Assembly: GCF_041381155.1 (NCBI RefSeq)
Contig: NC_091147.1
Location: forward strand, 32,878,909-32,942,908
Length of the DNA stretch: 64,000 bases
Source of the DNA: Argopecten irradians
Taxonomy: Eukaryota; Mollusca; Bivalvia; Pectinida; Pectinidae
Direction of reading: 5' to 3'
The notes under the pieces are model-generated. The model was given only the letters and a program-made list of their open reading frames with translations. It searched no databases and was not told the origin of the DNA. The position numbers and the translations under genes were made by a program. Numbering within the stretch: the first letter of the stretch is position 1; each line of letters begins with the position of its first letter. Of this stretch, positions 12,332 through 25,220 are shown in pieces.

Positions 12332-15300
12332 TACAAGTCTGGTCAGCTTTATTTACATTGGATTTTACTGGTATACGAAATTACATGGTTAGCTTTATTT
12401 ACATTAGGTTTTACTGGTATACGACATTACATGGGTAGCTTTATTTACATTAGGTTTTACTGCTATACGACATTACATGGTTAGCTTTATTTACATTAGG
12501 TTTTACTGGTATACGACATTACATGGTTAGCTTTATTTACATTAGGTTTTACTGGTATACGACATTACATGGTTAGCTTTATTTACATTAGGTTTTACTG
12601 CTATACGACATTACATGGTTAGCTTTATTTACATTAGGTTTTACTGGTATACGACATTACATGGTTAGCTTTATTTACATTAGGTTTTACTGGTATACGA
12701 CATTACATGGTTAGCTTTATTTACATTAGGTTTTACTGGTATACGACATTACATGGTTAGCTTTATTTACATTAGGTTTTACTGGTATACGACATTACAT
12801 GGTTAGCTTTATTTACATTAGGTTTTACTGCTATACAACATTACATGGTTAGCTTTATTTACATTAGGTTTTACTGCTATACGACATTACATGGTTAGCT
12901 TTATTTACATTAGGTTTTACTGCTATACGACATTACATGGTTAGCTTTATTTACATTAGGTTTTACTGCTATACGACATTACATGGTTAGCTTTATTTAC
13001 ATTAGGTTTTACTGGTATACGACATTACATGGTTAGCTTTATTTACATTAGGTTTTACTGGTATACGACATTACATGCTATACGACATTACATGGTTAGC
13101 TTTATTTACATTAGGTTTTACTGCTATACAACATTACATGGTTAGCTTTATTTACATTAGGTTTTACTGGTATACGACATTACATGGTTAGCTTTATTTA
13201 CATTAGGTTTTACTGCTATACGACATTACATGGTTAGCTTTATTTACATTAGGTTTTACTGGTATACGACATTACATGGTTAGCTTTATTTACATTAGGT
13301 TTTACTGGTATACGACATTACATGGTTAGCTTTATTTACATTAGGTTTTACTGGTATACGACATTACATGGTTAGCTTTATTTACATTAGGTTTTACTGG
13401 TATACGACATTACATGGTTAGCTTTATTTACATTAGGTTTTACTGGTATACGACATTACATGGTTAGCTTTATTTACATTAGGTTTTACTGGTATACGAC
13501 ATTACATGGTTAGCTTTATTTACATTAGGTTTTACTGGTATACGACATTACATGGTTAGCTTTATTTACATTAGGTTTTACTGGTATACGACATTACATG
13601 GTTAGCTTTATTTACATTAGGTTTTACTGGTATACGACATTACATGGTTAGCTTTATTTACATTAGGTTTTACTGGTATACGACATTACATGGTTAGCTT
13701 TATTTACATTAGGTTTTACTGGTATACGACATTACATGGTTAGCTTTATTTACATTAGGTTTTACTGCTATACGACATTACATGGTTAGCTTTATTTACA
13801 TTAGGTTTTACTGCTATACGACATTACATGGTTAGCTTTATTTACAATAGGTTTTACTGGTATATTACGCTATATGACATTACATGGTTAGCTTTATTTA
13901 CATAAGGTTTTACTGGTATATACGACATTACATTACATGTATGGTTAGCTTTATTTACATTAGGTTTTACTGGTATACGACATTACATGGTTAGCTTTAT
14001 TTACATTAGGTTTTACTGGTATACGACATTACATGGTTAGCTTTATTTACATTAGGTTTTACTGGTATACGACATTACATGGTTAGCTTTATTTACATTA
14101 GGTTTTACTGGTATACGACATTACATGGTTAGCTTTATTTACATTAGGCTTACTGGTATACGACATTACATGGTTAGCTTTATTTACATAAGGTTTTACT
14201 GGTATACGACATTACATGGTTAGCTTTATTTACATTAGGTCTTACTGGTATACGACATTACATGGTTAGCTTTATTTACATTAGGTTTTACTGGTATACG
14301 ACATTACATGGTTAGCTTTATTTACATTAGGTTTTACTGGTATACGACATTACATGGTTAGCTTTATTTACATTAGGTTTTACTGTATACGACATTACAT
14401 GGTTAGCTTTATTTACATTAGGTTTTACTGGTATACGACATTACATGGTTAGCTTTATTTACATTAGGTTTTACTGGTATACGACATTACATGGTTAGCT
14501 TTATTTACATTAGGTTTTACTGGTATACGACATTACATGGTTAGCTTTATTTACATTAGGTTTTACTGGTATACGACATTACATGGTTAGCTTTATTTAC
14601 ATTAGGTTTTACTGGTATACGACATTACATGGTTAGCTTTATTTACATTAGGTTTTACTGGTATACGACATTACATGGTTAGCTTTATTTACATTAGGTT
14701 TTACTGGTATACGACATTACATGGTTAGCTTTATTTACATTAGGTTTTACTGGTATACGACATTACATGGTTAGCTTTATTTACATTAGGTTTTACTGGT
14801 ATACGACATTACATGGTTAGCTTTATTTACATTAGGTTTTACTGGTATACGACATTACATGCTATACGACATTACATGGTTAGCTTTATTTACATTAGGT
14901 TTTACTGGTATACGACATTACATGGTTAGCTTTATTTACATTAGGTTTTACTGGTATACGACATTACATGGTTAGCTTTATTTACATTAGGTTTTACTGG
15001 TATACGACATTACATGGTTAGCTTTATTTACATTAGGTTTTACTGGTATACGACATTACATGGTTAGCTTTATTTACATTAGGTTTTACTGGTATACGAC
15101 ATTACATGGTTAGCTTTATTTACATTAGGTTTTACTGGTATACGACATTACATGGTTAGCTTTATTTACATTAGGTTTTACTGGTATACGACATTACATG
15201 GTTAGCTTTATTTACATTAGGTTTTACTGGTATACGACATTACATGGTTAGCTTTATTTACATTAGGTTTTACTGGTATACGACATTACATGGTTAGCTT

Positions 15301-16048
15301 TATTTACATTAGGTTTTACTGCTATACGACATTACATGGTTAGCTTTATTTACATTAGGTTTTACTGGTATACGACATTACATGGTTAGCTTTATTTACA
15401 TTAGGTTTTACTGGTATACGACATTACATGCTATACGACATTACATGGTTAGCTTTATTTACATTAGGTTTTACTGCTATACGACATTACATGGTTAGCT
15501 TTATTTACATTAGGTTTTACTGGTATACGACATTACATGGTTAGCTTTATTTACATTAGGTTTTACTGGTATACGACATTACATGGTTAGCTTTATTTAC
15601 ATTAGGTTTTACTGGTATACGACATTACATGGTTAGCTTTATTTACATTAGGTTTTACTGGTATACGACATTACATGGTTAGCTTTATTTACATTAGGTT
15701 TTACTGGTATACGACATTACATGGTTAGCTTTATTTACATTAGGTTTTACTGCTATACGACATTACATGGTTAGCTTTATTTACATTAGGTTTTACTGGT
15801 ATACGACATTACATGGTTAGCTTTATTTACATTAGGTTTTACTGCTATACGACATTACATGGTTAGCTTTATTTACATTAGGTTTTACTGGTATACGACA
15901 TTACATGGTTAGCTTTATTTACATTAGGTTTTACTGCTATACAACATTACATGGTTAGCTTTATTTACATTAGGTTTTACTGGTATACGACATCTCAAAT
16001 GGGGGTTTTGGGAAAAGGACAGACTTAGCTTTATTTACATTAGGTTTA
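12332..16048. repeat. 46-bp minisatellite array, about 80 copies, highly uniform
   Basis: Unit begins TTTTACTGGTATACGACATT and continues ACATGGTTAGCTTTATTTACATTAGG. Copies are nearly identical; the main variant is TACTGG versus TACTGC. A compound variant in which a short GCTATACGACATTACAT piece is inserted occurs at about 13075, 14860 and 15430, and a disturbed patch lies at about 13850-13945. First and last units (12332-12420 and 15990-16048) are diverged, as expected at array edges. Confidence 0.97.
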
Positions 16049-16134
16049 AATGTTTCACAAAATAAAATTCATCGATCTACATTTGTAACTTGGAATTACC
16101 TCAGACAAGATATCTTTCTTGCCTACATATTGGT

Positions 16135-17305
16135 TGTGCTTTACGTGTACCAGCCGAACGAGCGTCTTGACAGGTTCGTGTGCAGGGCTGTATCTCCATT
16201 TGCACATTTTGTAATCTGATAATTACATGTAGCAGAATGCTGTGACAAGGATTATAGTCTATTTCAGGGAAGTAAACCTAGAATTACCTGTGAATTTATC
16301 TGTGCTACTAATTCCATAAGGGTTTCATTTATATATAACATGTACATGTGCATATGTACAAGTATTAGCTTCAAAAAATAGGGGGAAAAAAACCTTTTAA
16401 GTCGGGAACCACATTAATTTTGATAAATATATATTTGCACCTATTTTTTATGGTAAAAACGTTGTAAAACAAGTCACGTGCTTATACCTCATTGATGCCA
16501 TTGGTCGAAATATAAAAATGCATTTATGAGTAACTAGTGATCACGTGATTGTGTGTTTACTTCCAAATATAGTGATAGTGATAGTTTACCTGCCAATTTT
16601 CGGAAAAATGGATTTATTTAAAGATATTCTCCCAAATGTCATTAATTTTGCATGCATATCATTTTGACTTGCACATATGCACTGTTTTACTATAGAAATG
16701 GACTGACATGGGTTATAAAACCACCATTTCTACGTTTTATCTATAAATTATATAATGCGAATTGACAAATTCCATCTGTCTAACTGTCTAATCTAGGATC
16801 AGCGAAGATCGGCTACTCCCGGCTAAATCCGTAGAATTCTTAATTCATATTTCCTAGCTTTAGGTTTCAGAACAGCTAAATGCAACACAAATAAATATGA
16901 CCTCCGTCAAAAGGCCAAATTATATATACTAAATACCAGGTAAGAAAGTAAACACACAATCATGTGATCACTATAGAGCTAGTTACCCATAGAACAATTC
17001 CATATTTCGGCCAATGGCATGAATGAAGTACAAGCACGTGACTTGTTTTACTACGTTTTACTACAAAGAACGCGTGTTTTGTAGTTTCATTGTACATAAA
17101 TGATAACTTTAGGGAATTAGGACACTGTAGCACAAGTGAAATTCACAGGTAATTCCAGGTTTACTTCTCTGAAATAGACTATAATCCTTGTCAGAGCATT
17201 CTGCTAATTATCAGTTTATAAACAGTTGGCAAATGGAGATACTGTGCGGTAGAGGGCCCGCTAAAACGGTAAACAAACATGTACGGCAGCGCACGAAAAG
17301 CACAA
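16135..17305. mobile_element. Palindromic (foldback/MITE-like) element, about 1.17 kb
   Basis: The left arm (about 16135-16560) returns as its reverse complement in the right arm (about 16940-17305). Examples are AAGGATTATAGTCTATTTCA at about 16247 against GAAATAGACTATAATCCTTG at about 17171, and AACAAGTCACGTGCTTATAC at about 16468 against its complement near 17030. Arms are diverged (roughly 80-85% by eye) with a spacer around 16600-16900. No transposase frame is present, so it is non-autonomous. No target-site duplication was identified. Confidence 0.8.
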
Positions 17306-19833
17306 TGCATCTTCTTTATGCACAACAACATCCTGGTTATTGACGACCACGTATTATATACATGTAGCCGTATGATCTTCCAGTCCGCATGTCAATAGGT
17401 TTTTGGACACCAACTCGCAGCAGTTTGTTAAATCGACTGAATTTGACGATTTTTTCTCGGATTTCTCCATGTGGAAGAAAGTGTTAGCAATCACTGATAC
17501 AGATATTGAAAGATAAATATTTCTTTAATACAATCGTGTATATTTTGTAAAATGTTATTTGGAATAAATGTGGATTTAAAGCGATTGAAGTAAGGTGGGT
17601 GTGTATTTCTATGATGCCCTCGTCTATATATATATAACCAGTAGCCATTTTCCGTTATACTTCTTACAACAACTTTATATCATAATCAGCAAGCGCTTGT
17701 GTTAGAAACACTAGGCAAACATACACTTTATAACAAAATCGGTAAAAAGTTAATACAAATGTACTAGAGTTATTTCCCTTTGACCGACTGTGAATGTTGA
17801 AGTCGCTCTTGTAGTTCAACGTCATGTTAACCGAATCGGATGCCCTTATATTTTTACATCTGACGCAGGGTTTGTATTTATTACCTCAATAACGACGCCC
17901 TTAGGACATCACCCTGAAAAACTCAGTGTAGGTAGGCAAGTTGGGGGTTAAATCAATTACCTCGAAGACACGTGTACCCATGCGTTTCATTTGCAGATTC
18001 GTACCAGTTGTATCGATACGAATCTGTTGCATCTCAAATGGGACGCGTCGTACCAGCAGAACTGTACCTGTACAAGTGGTCGTACTACTTGGATCCAAGA
18101 TGGCGGACCCGAGATTTTTCATTTGTGATCGGAGTGTTTTCTTTGTTGAAAACAAGACAGAGATTATTTATATCCGATAAAACAACATGGATTATTTATT
18201 TCAATGTATTCTGAAACTATTGATGTTTTACTTTTATATCCATTTTATTGTTAACACCGAAAATACTTGGCTTTTATATTCGAAGCGTATCTTCTATATG
18301 TGTGCAGCCATCATGGAAAAATCCAAACGCGTTCCATTTGGCGACTGGTACGAATCCGCAAATGGAACGCACGGATGACTCTTCTTAATCAAAAGTTCAG
18401 ACCATTCCATAATAAAAGTTTAGGCAAGTTAACCTCTAATCAACAGCTACCGTCGATGGTTTGTTTCGAAAAGATGAAAGAAAGGCCAAATGTGAGACGG
18501 CATAAAAAGTGGCGTTAGGAGGATATATCAGTTAAGAAATAGAGATAAGATAATATCCCAAATTTAGTCGCGTTTTGCTACCATACAATTGTGGCATGCA
18601 GAAAAGCGTTATGAACAATGATTTGACAAACCTACCAGGATATCAGTTTTTATGTAAATAAAGGACCTGTGGTATTTCCATTCGTGATGATTTCAGATTC
18701 GAATCTAATCAGTCGTGATTAAACACATGTAACAAAGCCATCGCAGCTTTCCGCTTGCTTTGTTACTCGAACTGCGCATGCTCAGGGAGCATAACATATA
18801 ACAAGTATACCGAGGGAGCATTTATGAATTATTATCAAATGATACAAACACTACACCTATGATAGAGGGAACCATTGTCCTCCCATGATGTGCTACCAAA
18901 AAAATATTTTCCGGAAACATATAATTTCCTCAAAAAGGTTTTATAAATTCATGTACCAGTAAAGATGTAAATTTTGCAATCAAAATATTATTTTTTTTAC
19001 ATATATACGTACGGCAAAACATAGAAACATAATTTTGCATTTTTAATGCGCTTTAATTGTGATTATTTTCAAAAATGATATTTAAGCTCTGCTTACATGC
19101 TTAGAAAGATCAGTGCCTAGTTTTCCTTCAGTTCAATACGTATCTATACATGTATAATAATTTACAACTGTTCAGCTAACAGTGGAAAATAATCCCTCCG
19201 TGTTGGTACCGACCATGTAAACTGTTTCTCCCGGCCGCATGAGACAGCTGTTATCTAATCATAATGTTCATTGCTGTTGAAATAAACAAAACATAAAATA
19301 ATACAAACTTCCTTCGTTAATCAAAAGTGTCATTATCTCTCATGTCATAATTCGCTATCCGTTGTTTTCGTTTCCTGGTTAATAAGGAGACAAATACATA
19401 CAATTGACATTAGTTAAGTACTCTTCATCGCTTATTTCCTCACAGCCAGGGAACCAGTCGGAATCATGAAGTCGTCGTTTCCTGAACGAACAATTAATAG
19501 TCTTGCTAAATCACGTGACCATGTAAAGAGTCTGACAGTAGTTCGAAGGAAAAAAGAGCGAATATTAGTAATTATGTGTTCCTATAGAGAGTCAGATAAC
19601 ATCTTTACTTCAACATACAATTGATATGATGACGAGACTCCTCACCTAGGAACAATGGTCCAAGTCTGGAAGGCAGAAAAGGAAAGTTAGCAAAGATACA
19701 ATGTATTTCATTCTGATAGTGTTGGGCCTATATTCTACCACTTTTGTTTTACAATGTTAATATAATTCAACTGTGTGAACACTTTTATAATGTAATTTGA
19801 TGGCTTACAAACAATAAGTGACACCGTTACAAG
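17306..19833. other. Non-coding stretch with two small palindromes
   Basis: Two related hairpins occur at about 17978-18048 and 18328-18375. Each pairs a GCGTTCCATTTG-like arm with its complement around a CGAATC/GATTCG core, and the second is an inverted version of the first. The open frames here (17901-18155 minus, 17941-18518 plus) run through these hairpins and show no recognisable domain. The rest is AT-rich unique sequence. Confidence 0.5.
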
Positions 19834-19987
19834 ATGACAGGCCCATCCTCCTCAGTTGACTATGCAATAGATTACTTTGAGGGTAGGACAGGGAGATGTC
19901 TACCCGATGAGGAGATCCATGACCGTCTAGTCCGAGGCTTACCGAGTGTTAGACTGTCGTGAATATCCTATCTGTGTTACCCTCAAG
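19834..19987 (+). pseudogene. Candidate first coding exon with a one-base frameshift
   Basis: From an ATG at 19834 the frame reads MTGPSSSVDYAIDYFEGRTG and continues through LPDEEIHDRLVR before hitting TGA at 19960. Shifting by one base at about 19931-19940 continues as EAYRVLDCREYPICVTLK up to a good 5' splice site, CTCAAG|GTAAGC, at 19987. The composition on both sides of the shift looks like protein, and the shifted frame leads exactly to the donor. It may be a real exon with a base error or a decayed one. I do not recognise the protein. Confidence 0.35.
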
Positions 19988-20574
19988 GTAAGCAATTATC
20001 CCTTTCTTGCCCATGTGATTTTTCCAAAAAAAAAAAAAAAAAAAAAAAAAAAACACACACAAAAACACACACACAAAAACTGCACATACCGTGAGTTACA
20101 AAAAGACAAATATTTATTTATTAACTGTATCACTTGATTAAATTTGTTGCATTGTAACATTCGAAGTCAAAGAAATATTACAGATGTAACACATATTGTA
20201 TCATAACCATTTTACCGGATAAACATCAACGAACTATGTAAAGGCACGTGAACTTCCGATTGCTATGATCATAAGGTCAAAGTTCAGCATGCGCGTAAAG
20301 CACGAGCTCGGGATCAAAGGTGAACTGTGCGCACAAGTTAATGTTTATTTACAACTTTTGATTTATCACGCGAATATGTTCCACGCGCACATGCTATCTT
20401 GCCTTGGATAAGACAGAGAAATCTTTCCGAAAGTCCGACGGAGGTAGAAAAAACAGGTCTGAAGAATGATTTTGTTGTCAAAAGATGCCATGTTGAAATT
20501 AATATGATCACTTAAAAGTAATGCCTATATGTAGATAGAACTTTATTAATTGGACAATGAACGAAGTGTACTTA
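19988..20574. other. Non-coding, with A28 and CA-rich tract
   Basis: A 28-base poly-A (20026-20053) followed by CACACAC/AAAAACACAC repeats to about 20080. The remainder to 20574 shows nothing recognisable. Confidence 0.6.
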
Positions 20575-20780
20575 ATCGTTAAGAGTGACATGGAACGACC
20601 GAGAACCTTCCTCACATAGGCGAACGTTTAACTCATCGGCCAAAAATGGGGCGGTGTCATGGGAGACGTTAGGAAGAAGAAAGGTAGTTAGGAAGAAAAG
20701 GCAAGATATAGTCAACTTTATCGATCATGCAATGGGAAGCACGGTTAGGGCGTTTGAATTGCACCCGGTGTTCGCATAGC
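20575..20780 (+). mobile_element. Dispersed SINE-like repeat, copy 1
   Basis: Similar over its length to 61930-62110: CTTCCTCACA, then GCGAACG-TCAACTC, a GGGGCGGTG-CA-GGGA block, GGAAGAAGAAA and ATCATGCAATGGG, and finally a T-CAATTC/TTGAATTGCACCC-like end. Related copies lie at about 31440-31620 and 49688-49760 on the other strand. No coding frame. The family's RNA promoter head was not identified here. Confidence 0.6.
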
Positions 20781-20921
20781 GAAAGGCGATACTTGTGACC
20801 TATCTTTTCTTTTTTACATTTTTGTCTTCAAATTATCAGACTTCCTTTACTGAGGTAATGCAATTTCAAATTAAGTTATTTCACTGTTACAGTATAAAAA
20901 AAACCATTGATATCTACATAC

Positions 20922-21258
20922 CGCGTTTGCCGCCAATTTGTATCCTGTTGTAGAAGAAAATGAATCTTGAGTTATTTTTGTCGTTAACAGCACATAACTG
21001 GTCACTGTATGTGGTACAGATTCCTGTTTGTTTGTCAAAGGAGAACGAGGAACATCCTCGACAAACTTTTGCACATTGGAGGGGTGTCTTCATCCCAGAA
21101 ACGCTTGATAAGATTCCATCACTGTAAAGACTCTCGATGACCCTGTCCTGGGACGAAAAGACGGATGTTATGATACCAGGTGGGTCGAAACAAAGCGATG
21201 GATATAAGTACACGAACGCTATTATCACAAAAACTACAGTTATTCCACTTCGTCCCAT
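20922..21258 (-). CDS. First coding exon of a secreted/membrane PAN (apple)-domain protein
   Basis: The start chosen at 21258 gives MGRSGITVVF followed by a hydrophobic stretch to about residue 22, a signal peptide or anchor; an in-frame ATG eight codons upstream adds only a short hydrophobic extension. Residues about 55-110 contain TPLQCAKVCRGCSSFSFDKQ and TGICTTYSDQLC, matching the core of PAN/apple domains (Cys62, 66, 69, 81 and 89). The exon ends in phase 1 at GGCAAACGCG|GTATGT. PAN domains bind proteins or glycans and are abundant in mollusc secreted proteins. Downstream exons on the minus strand were not found. Function beyond an extracellular binding role cannot be stated. Confidence 0.6.
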
Positions 21259-22111
21259 TTTAATGATGAAGACGAAACACAAATCAACCGCGAAGAATTG
21301 TAAATTTGGATGCGGCTAACAAAGTCTTAGAGAGAACGTGATGAAGGGACAGGTGCTGAAATGAGACTTTGTAAACAAGAAAAAGTGTGACAATGTTCCA
21401 TTTCAACTGTCTTAGTTCTATATCGAACTCCAAGAGATTGCAGTAACAGCCTCCTGTCTTTCAATTCATACACAATGGACTTTACATGCAATGTACAAGG
21501 ATGGTAATGAGGCAAATAAAAACGACACGAATTACCTCACCCAAGCATGCGCAGATTGGAATTCTTGTTGGTTGATATATTGTTGCATCTAGTTCGCCAC
21601 TAATGTCTAAGTAACCCTTTAATTGATTTCTCATTACATGTAGAATTACAACAGGCTTCATTTAATCGCAAAGCTTCAAAGCGGATGAACAGTTGTTGTT
21701 GCTACTAAAACGAGTTATATAGCTGATTAAATAATCATAAAATTGTTTTATGACACTCACAAGACACAACACATTGCCCTTATTAGCCCCTGTTTAATGG
21801 CTGTTTGATAGCTTTGATTTATACGTGTACATAATCAAAAACCGTTCTTCACTTCGGTTCGACCACATTGCTGGCAAAGCAAAAAGTAATTAACTGCTCA
21901 ATAATCGTTCTGTTGACATTTGCATTACCGCTAAGCTGTTTCCATGAAGGAATTTCTGCGATTGGACGCAACATTTGACTAACCCAAATATCTGCATTGC
22001 CATATCACAAACATGTAATAAAGTATGGAGTAATACTAAGCCTCGTGGTACATGTAAAATATAGTATATAGTGATAGTAAGCCTCGTGGTACATATACAA
22101 TATAGTATTAT
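21259..22111. other. Non-coding; upstream region of the PAN-domain exon
   Basis: Would contain the 5' UTR or promoter of the minus-strand gene. No TATA box was convincingly identified. At 22037-22095 a block AGTAATACTAAGCCTCGTGG is imperfectly duplicated in tandem; a related AGTGATAGTAAGCCTC recurs at about 24091, on the far side of the inverted-repeat cluster. Confidence 0.45.
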
Positions 22112-22240
22112 TCTATTATGGCCTTTTCCAGAGGGAACGGTTCTGCTAAAGTGTTGTCTGCCGAGTCGAAGACGAGGGGACTATACCTCGCCAGACAACA
22201 CTATAGGAGAACTGTTCCCGAGGGAAAGGGCCATAATAGA
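22112..22240. mobile_element. 129-bp hairpin (MITE-like)
   Basis: Begins TCTATTATGGCCTTTTCC and ends with the complement (GGAAAGGGCCATAATAGA). Inside, GTTGTCTG pairs with CAGACAAC around a CGAGTCGAAGACGAGG loop. TATTATGGCC ends recur at about 22317, 23158 and 24070, so this belongs with the larger palindrome at 23045-24085. Confidence 0.75.
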
Positions 22241-22916
22241 TTTAGTTCGTCACATGATATTCATTATGACGTCATATATTTGGTCGCATATTCATTCCCG
22301 GGGGACTATACTTATCTATTATGGCCTAGTTGACAGGGCACTATTGCCTTTTATTCTGCAACTGTCCCACATACTGACCGATAACTACTGCCGGATAAAC
22401 TTGTGCTTTATCCGTCAATACGAAATGCTTTATCCGTCAATACGATCACGTGAATTTGTTCCATATCTGACGGAACTTTTTCTAACTTGACCCAGAACTT
22501 GAACCTTCCGGTGAATGAAACGTCATTCAGTCCCGCTAAAACGTGACGTCACATTCATCGGAATGACGTCATTTTTACGGTATCCAAAATCTCGTATGGC
22601 GGTGTCGTTTTTTTCTTGGCTCATGGCAAAGGTATGTATTGCAAAGTAATTTTTAAACGGGTATATATTGTTTTTTGAGTATTTTCATATTGTTTCAGTG
22701 ATATATTACACTGAATGGATTTACGGATGGTGTTTGTGAATGCGCTTATTTATTTCCCACGGCAGTAAAAAGGAGTACACTCTCATTCGGTTTAGTGAAT
22801 GAATATTTACCTCCGCATCAAAGAAGCGTCACGCTTCGAGCGAAACCAAGTAAATAACTGTCAATTTGCTTTCGTTTTGAATGCCATAATAGTTGCAGGA
22901 TAAACAGAATACACGA

Positions 22917-23044
22917 TTAGTATCTTACAATACAAGTTTTATTTTGGTGCTCGACACGGAAAGCCGAGATGACTCGGCAAAGCCTCGTCATCTCGGCTTT
23001 CCTAAGTCTCGCACCAAAATAAACCTTGTATTGTAAGATACTAA
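22917..23044. mobile_element. 128-bp near-perfect hairpin
   Basis: Starts TTAGTATCTTACAATACAAG and ends with its complement. GGAAAGCCGAGATGA pairs with TCATCTCGGCTTTCC near the centre around a short CTCGGCAAAGCCTCG loop. Non-coding inverted repeat, probably a short MITE. Confidence 0.85.
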
Positions 23045-24085
23045 CCATGTATTCTCTATATTGTATTGTCGAGGGATGGAATATTGCCCGAGCCGAAGGC
23101 GAGGGCAATATCCCATCACGAGACTACACTATGAGGCAATAGTGCCCTCTCAACCAGGCCATAATGGGTTTAGTACATCACCCTGACATGAGACCGTTTT
23201 CCATGTCATCGCAATAGAAGCACGTCAAGCGATAGGCCTACCTCGCAACGCTATCTTCATGTCCACACCACGTTGTTACATTAAAAGTACAACATATAAA
23301 TTGTGGCAGAAATATGGGATTCTATAAAAACGGGATTCAGCTTCATGGAAATTAAAAGTAGATCAATATAGAACATTGGTGAACTGTCTTCTGTAGAAAA
23401 GCAACATTTGCTTCCATCCCCGCACAAAACAGTCTGTCCGCCATCTTGACGTCTTGGTCGAAGCGCAACGTTGTAATTACGTCATGTAAAGTGACGTCAC
23501 AATACATTCACGTTCAATTTCGCGCATCTTCAATAGTGTCCGCTTGCCCGGGCACTATTGTAAATAGTATCCATGTGTGTAGCCAATCAGAAGTGATACT
23601 GAACGTCAATGTAATGTGACGTCATCATTAATTGACGTCATTATAACGTTGCGCTTCGATGAAAAAGTCAAGATGGCGTACAGGCTGTTGTGTGCGGTGA
23701 TGGAAGCAGTGTTGCTTTTATACAGAGCACTGATGTTCTACTGATCCAATTTTAATCTTCATGGAGATGAATCCCGTTTTAAAGACATACAGATTTCTAC
23801 GACAATTTATATCTTGCACTTTTAATGTAACAACGGTGTGTGGAAATGAAGATAGCGTTGCAAGGTGTCGCTTCATGTCTGGCTTGACGTGATTCTGTTA
23901 CGATGACATGAAAACGGGTTTCATGTGAGGGTGATGTACTAAACTCATTAATACCTGTTTGAGAGTTGTTTGTCTCATGATGGGATAGTGCCCTCGCCTT
24001 CGGCTCGGGCACTATTCCGTCCCTCGACAATACTATGAGGCAATAATGCCCTCTCAACTACAGGCAACTGTAGGCCATAATAGAT
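23045..24085. mobile_element. About 1.04-kb palindromic element
   Basis: The ends carry matching inverted blocks: GCCCGAGCCGAAGGCGAGGG at about 23088 against CCCTCGCCTTCGGCTCGGGC at about 23990. Further in, AGCGCAACGTTGTAATTACG at about 23463 lies opposite ATTATAACGTTGCGCTTCGA at about 23640. The two arms are about 80-90% alike and meet near 23560. No transposase. Short frames inside (for example 23797-24199 minus) are shadows of the palindrome. Confidence 0.8.
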
Positions 24086-24235
24086 AAGTAGTGATAGTAA
24101 GCCTCCTACAGACCTAGAATTATTCTCGATACTCCAGGGGTTCCGATCACTTACGATCTCTACACCCGTGAAACCGGCAAGTATACCACTATCTAACACT
24201 AGAGAATTGATTACAGATTATATAATCATATAATA

Positions 24236-24993
24236 TAAGACCATTTTAGACGTTTTAGATGTCTAGATCAAAAGACGATAAAAATCAGCGGCTATAAAAA
24301 CACATTTCTAGCAAATCCTCCTAAAAACGGTTACTACCGTTAGAAAGAGCGATAATTTTCCTTTCAAAATTATCCTACATATCTATATAAAGTGCCGTCA
24401 TTAAGACGATTTAAGCCCCATTATGACAAACACTACACTAGCCTCTTGAAAATCATCGTATTAAAATTCATACTGTTTGTATGGCCGATATAATATGCAT
24501 GAGAGAGGCTTCCTCTGCAATCTCATTAGCCGGCTGCAGATGTATATGCTTGAATGGTAACGGCGAAATCCATATATAGATGTACAACGTCCAGAGAAGA
24601 AAGACTTTTCATAGTCGGCAAATGAGATTGCAGCGGAAGCCTCGCTCATGCATATTATATCGGCCATACATGCACAGACAGTATGAATTTTAATTAGATG
24701 ATTTTTCAAGAGGCTAGAGTAATGTTTGTCATAATGGGGCTTAAATTGTCTTAATGACGACACTTTGTATAGATGTGTAGGATGATTTTGAAAAGAAAAT
24801 TATCGCCCTTTTTAACGGTAGTAACCGTTTTTATGACGATGTACTAGAAATGTGTTTTTATAGCCGCCAAAGGTAGGCGGGTTAGAAACTTCAAGTCTAT
24901 GGGCTTGCCACCCTACTCGTATATAGTATCATGCAGAGTATATTTTTATCGTTTTTTTTATCTAGACCTCTAAAACGTCTAAAAATGGTCTTA
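24236..24993. mobile_element. 758-bp palindromic foldback element
   Basis: Starts TAAGACCATTTTAGACGTTT and ends AAACGTCTAAAAATGGTCTT then A. Inner pairs include ATATAATATGCATGAGAGAG against CTCATGCATATTATATCGGC around a centre at about 24600. A solitary copy of the right end occurs at about 9345-9440. Flanking GTGAAACCGGCAAGTATACC blocks recur at about 24168 and 25110. Non-autonomous. Confidence 0.85.
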
Positions 24994-25160
24994 GGACACT
25001 CTGGTGGGTCTATAATCATAACCAATTCTCAAATCTCTGTGCTATCTAAACTTCGGAATTGAAAACCGACAAGTATATATACCATATATACCACTATCTA
25101 ATATGTATTCGGAAGTGAAACCGGCAAGCATACCAGTACATTTGTATCCAATATGTATTT

Positions 25161-25220
25161 GGGGGGGGGGGGGGGGGGGGGGGTCCACGTGCAGGGTCCC
25201 CCCCCCCCCCCCCCCCCCCC
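25161..25220. repeat. G23 - 14 nt - C23 perfect homopolymer hairpin
   Basis: Twenty-three G (25161-25183), a 14-base loop TCCACGTGCAGGGT, then twenty-three C (25198-25220). The two runs are fully complementary and each could also form a G-quadruplex on one strand. A related G24 - TGTGCACGTTGA - C6 block lies at 25682-25723. Confidence 0.9.

Noticed and set aside
12332..16048. CRISPR-like appearance of regularly spaced repeats
   Set aside because: Whole units are identical with no unique spacers, and the surrounding genes are eukaryotic. It is a minisatellite. The same applies to the other arrays.
17901..18518. Overlapping frames on both strands
   Set aside because: They run through two small palindromes and have no recognisable domain or coherent splice sites.
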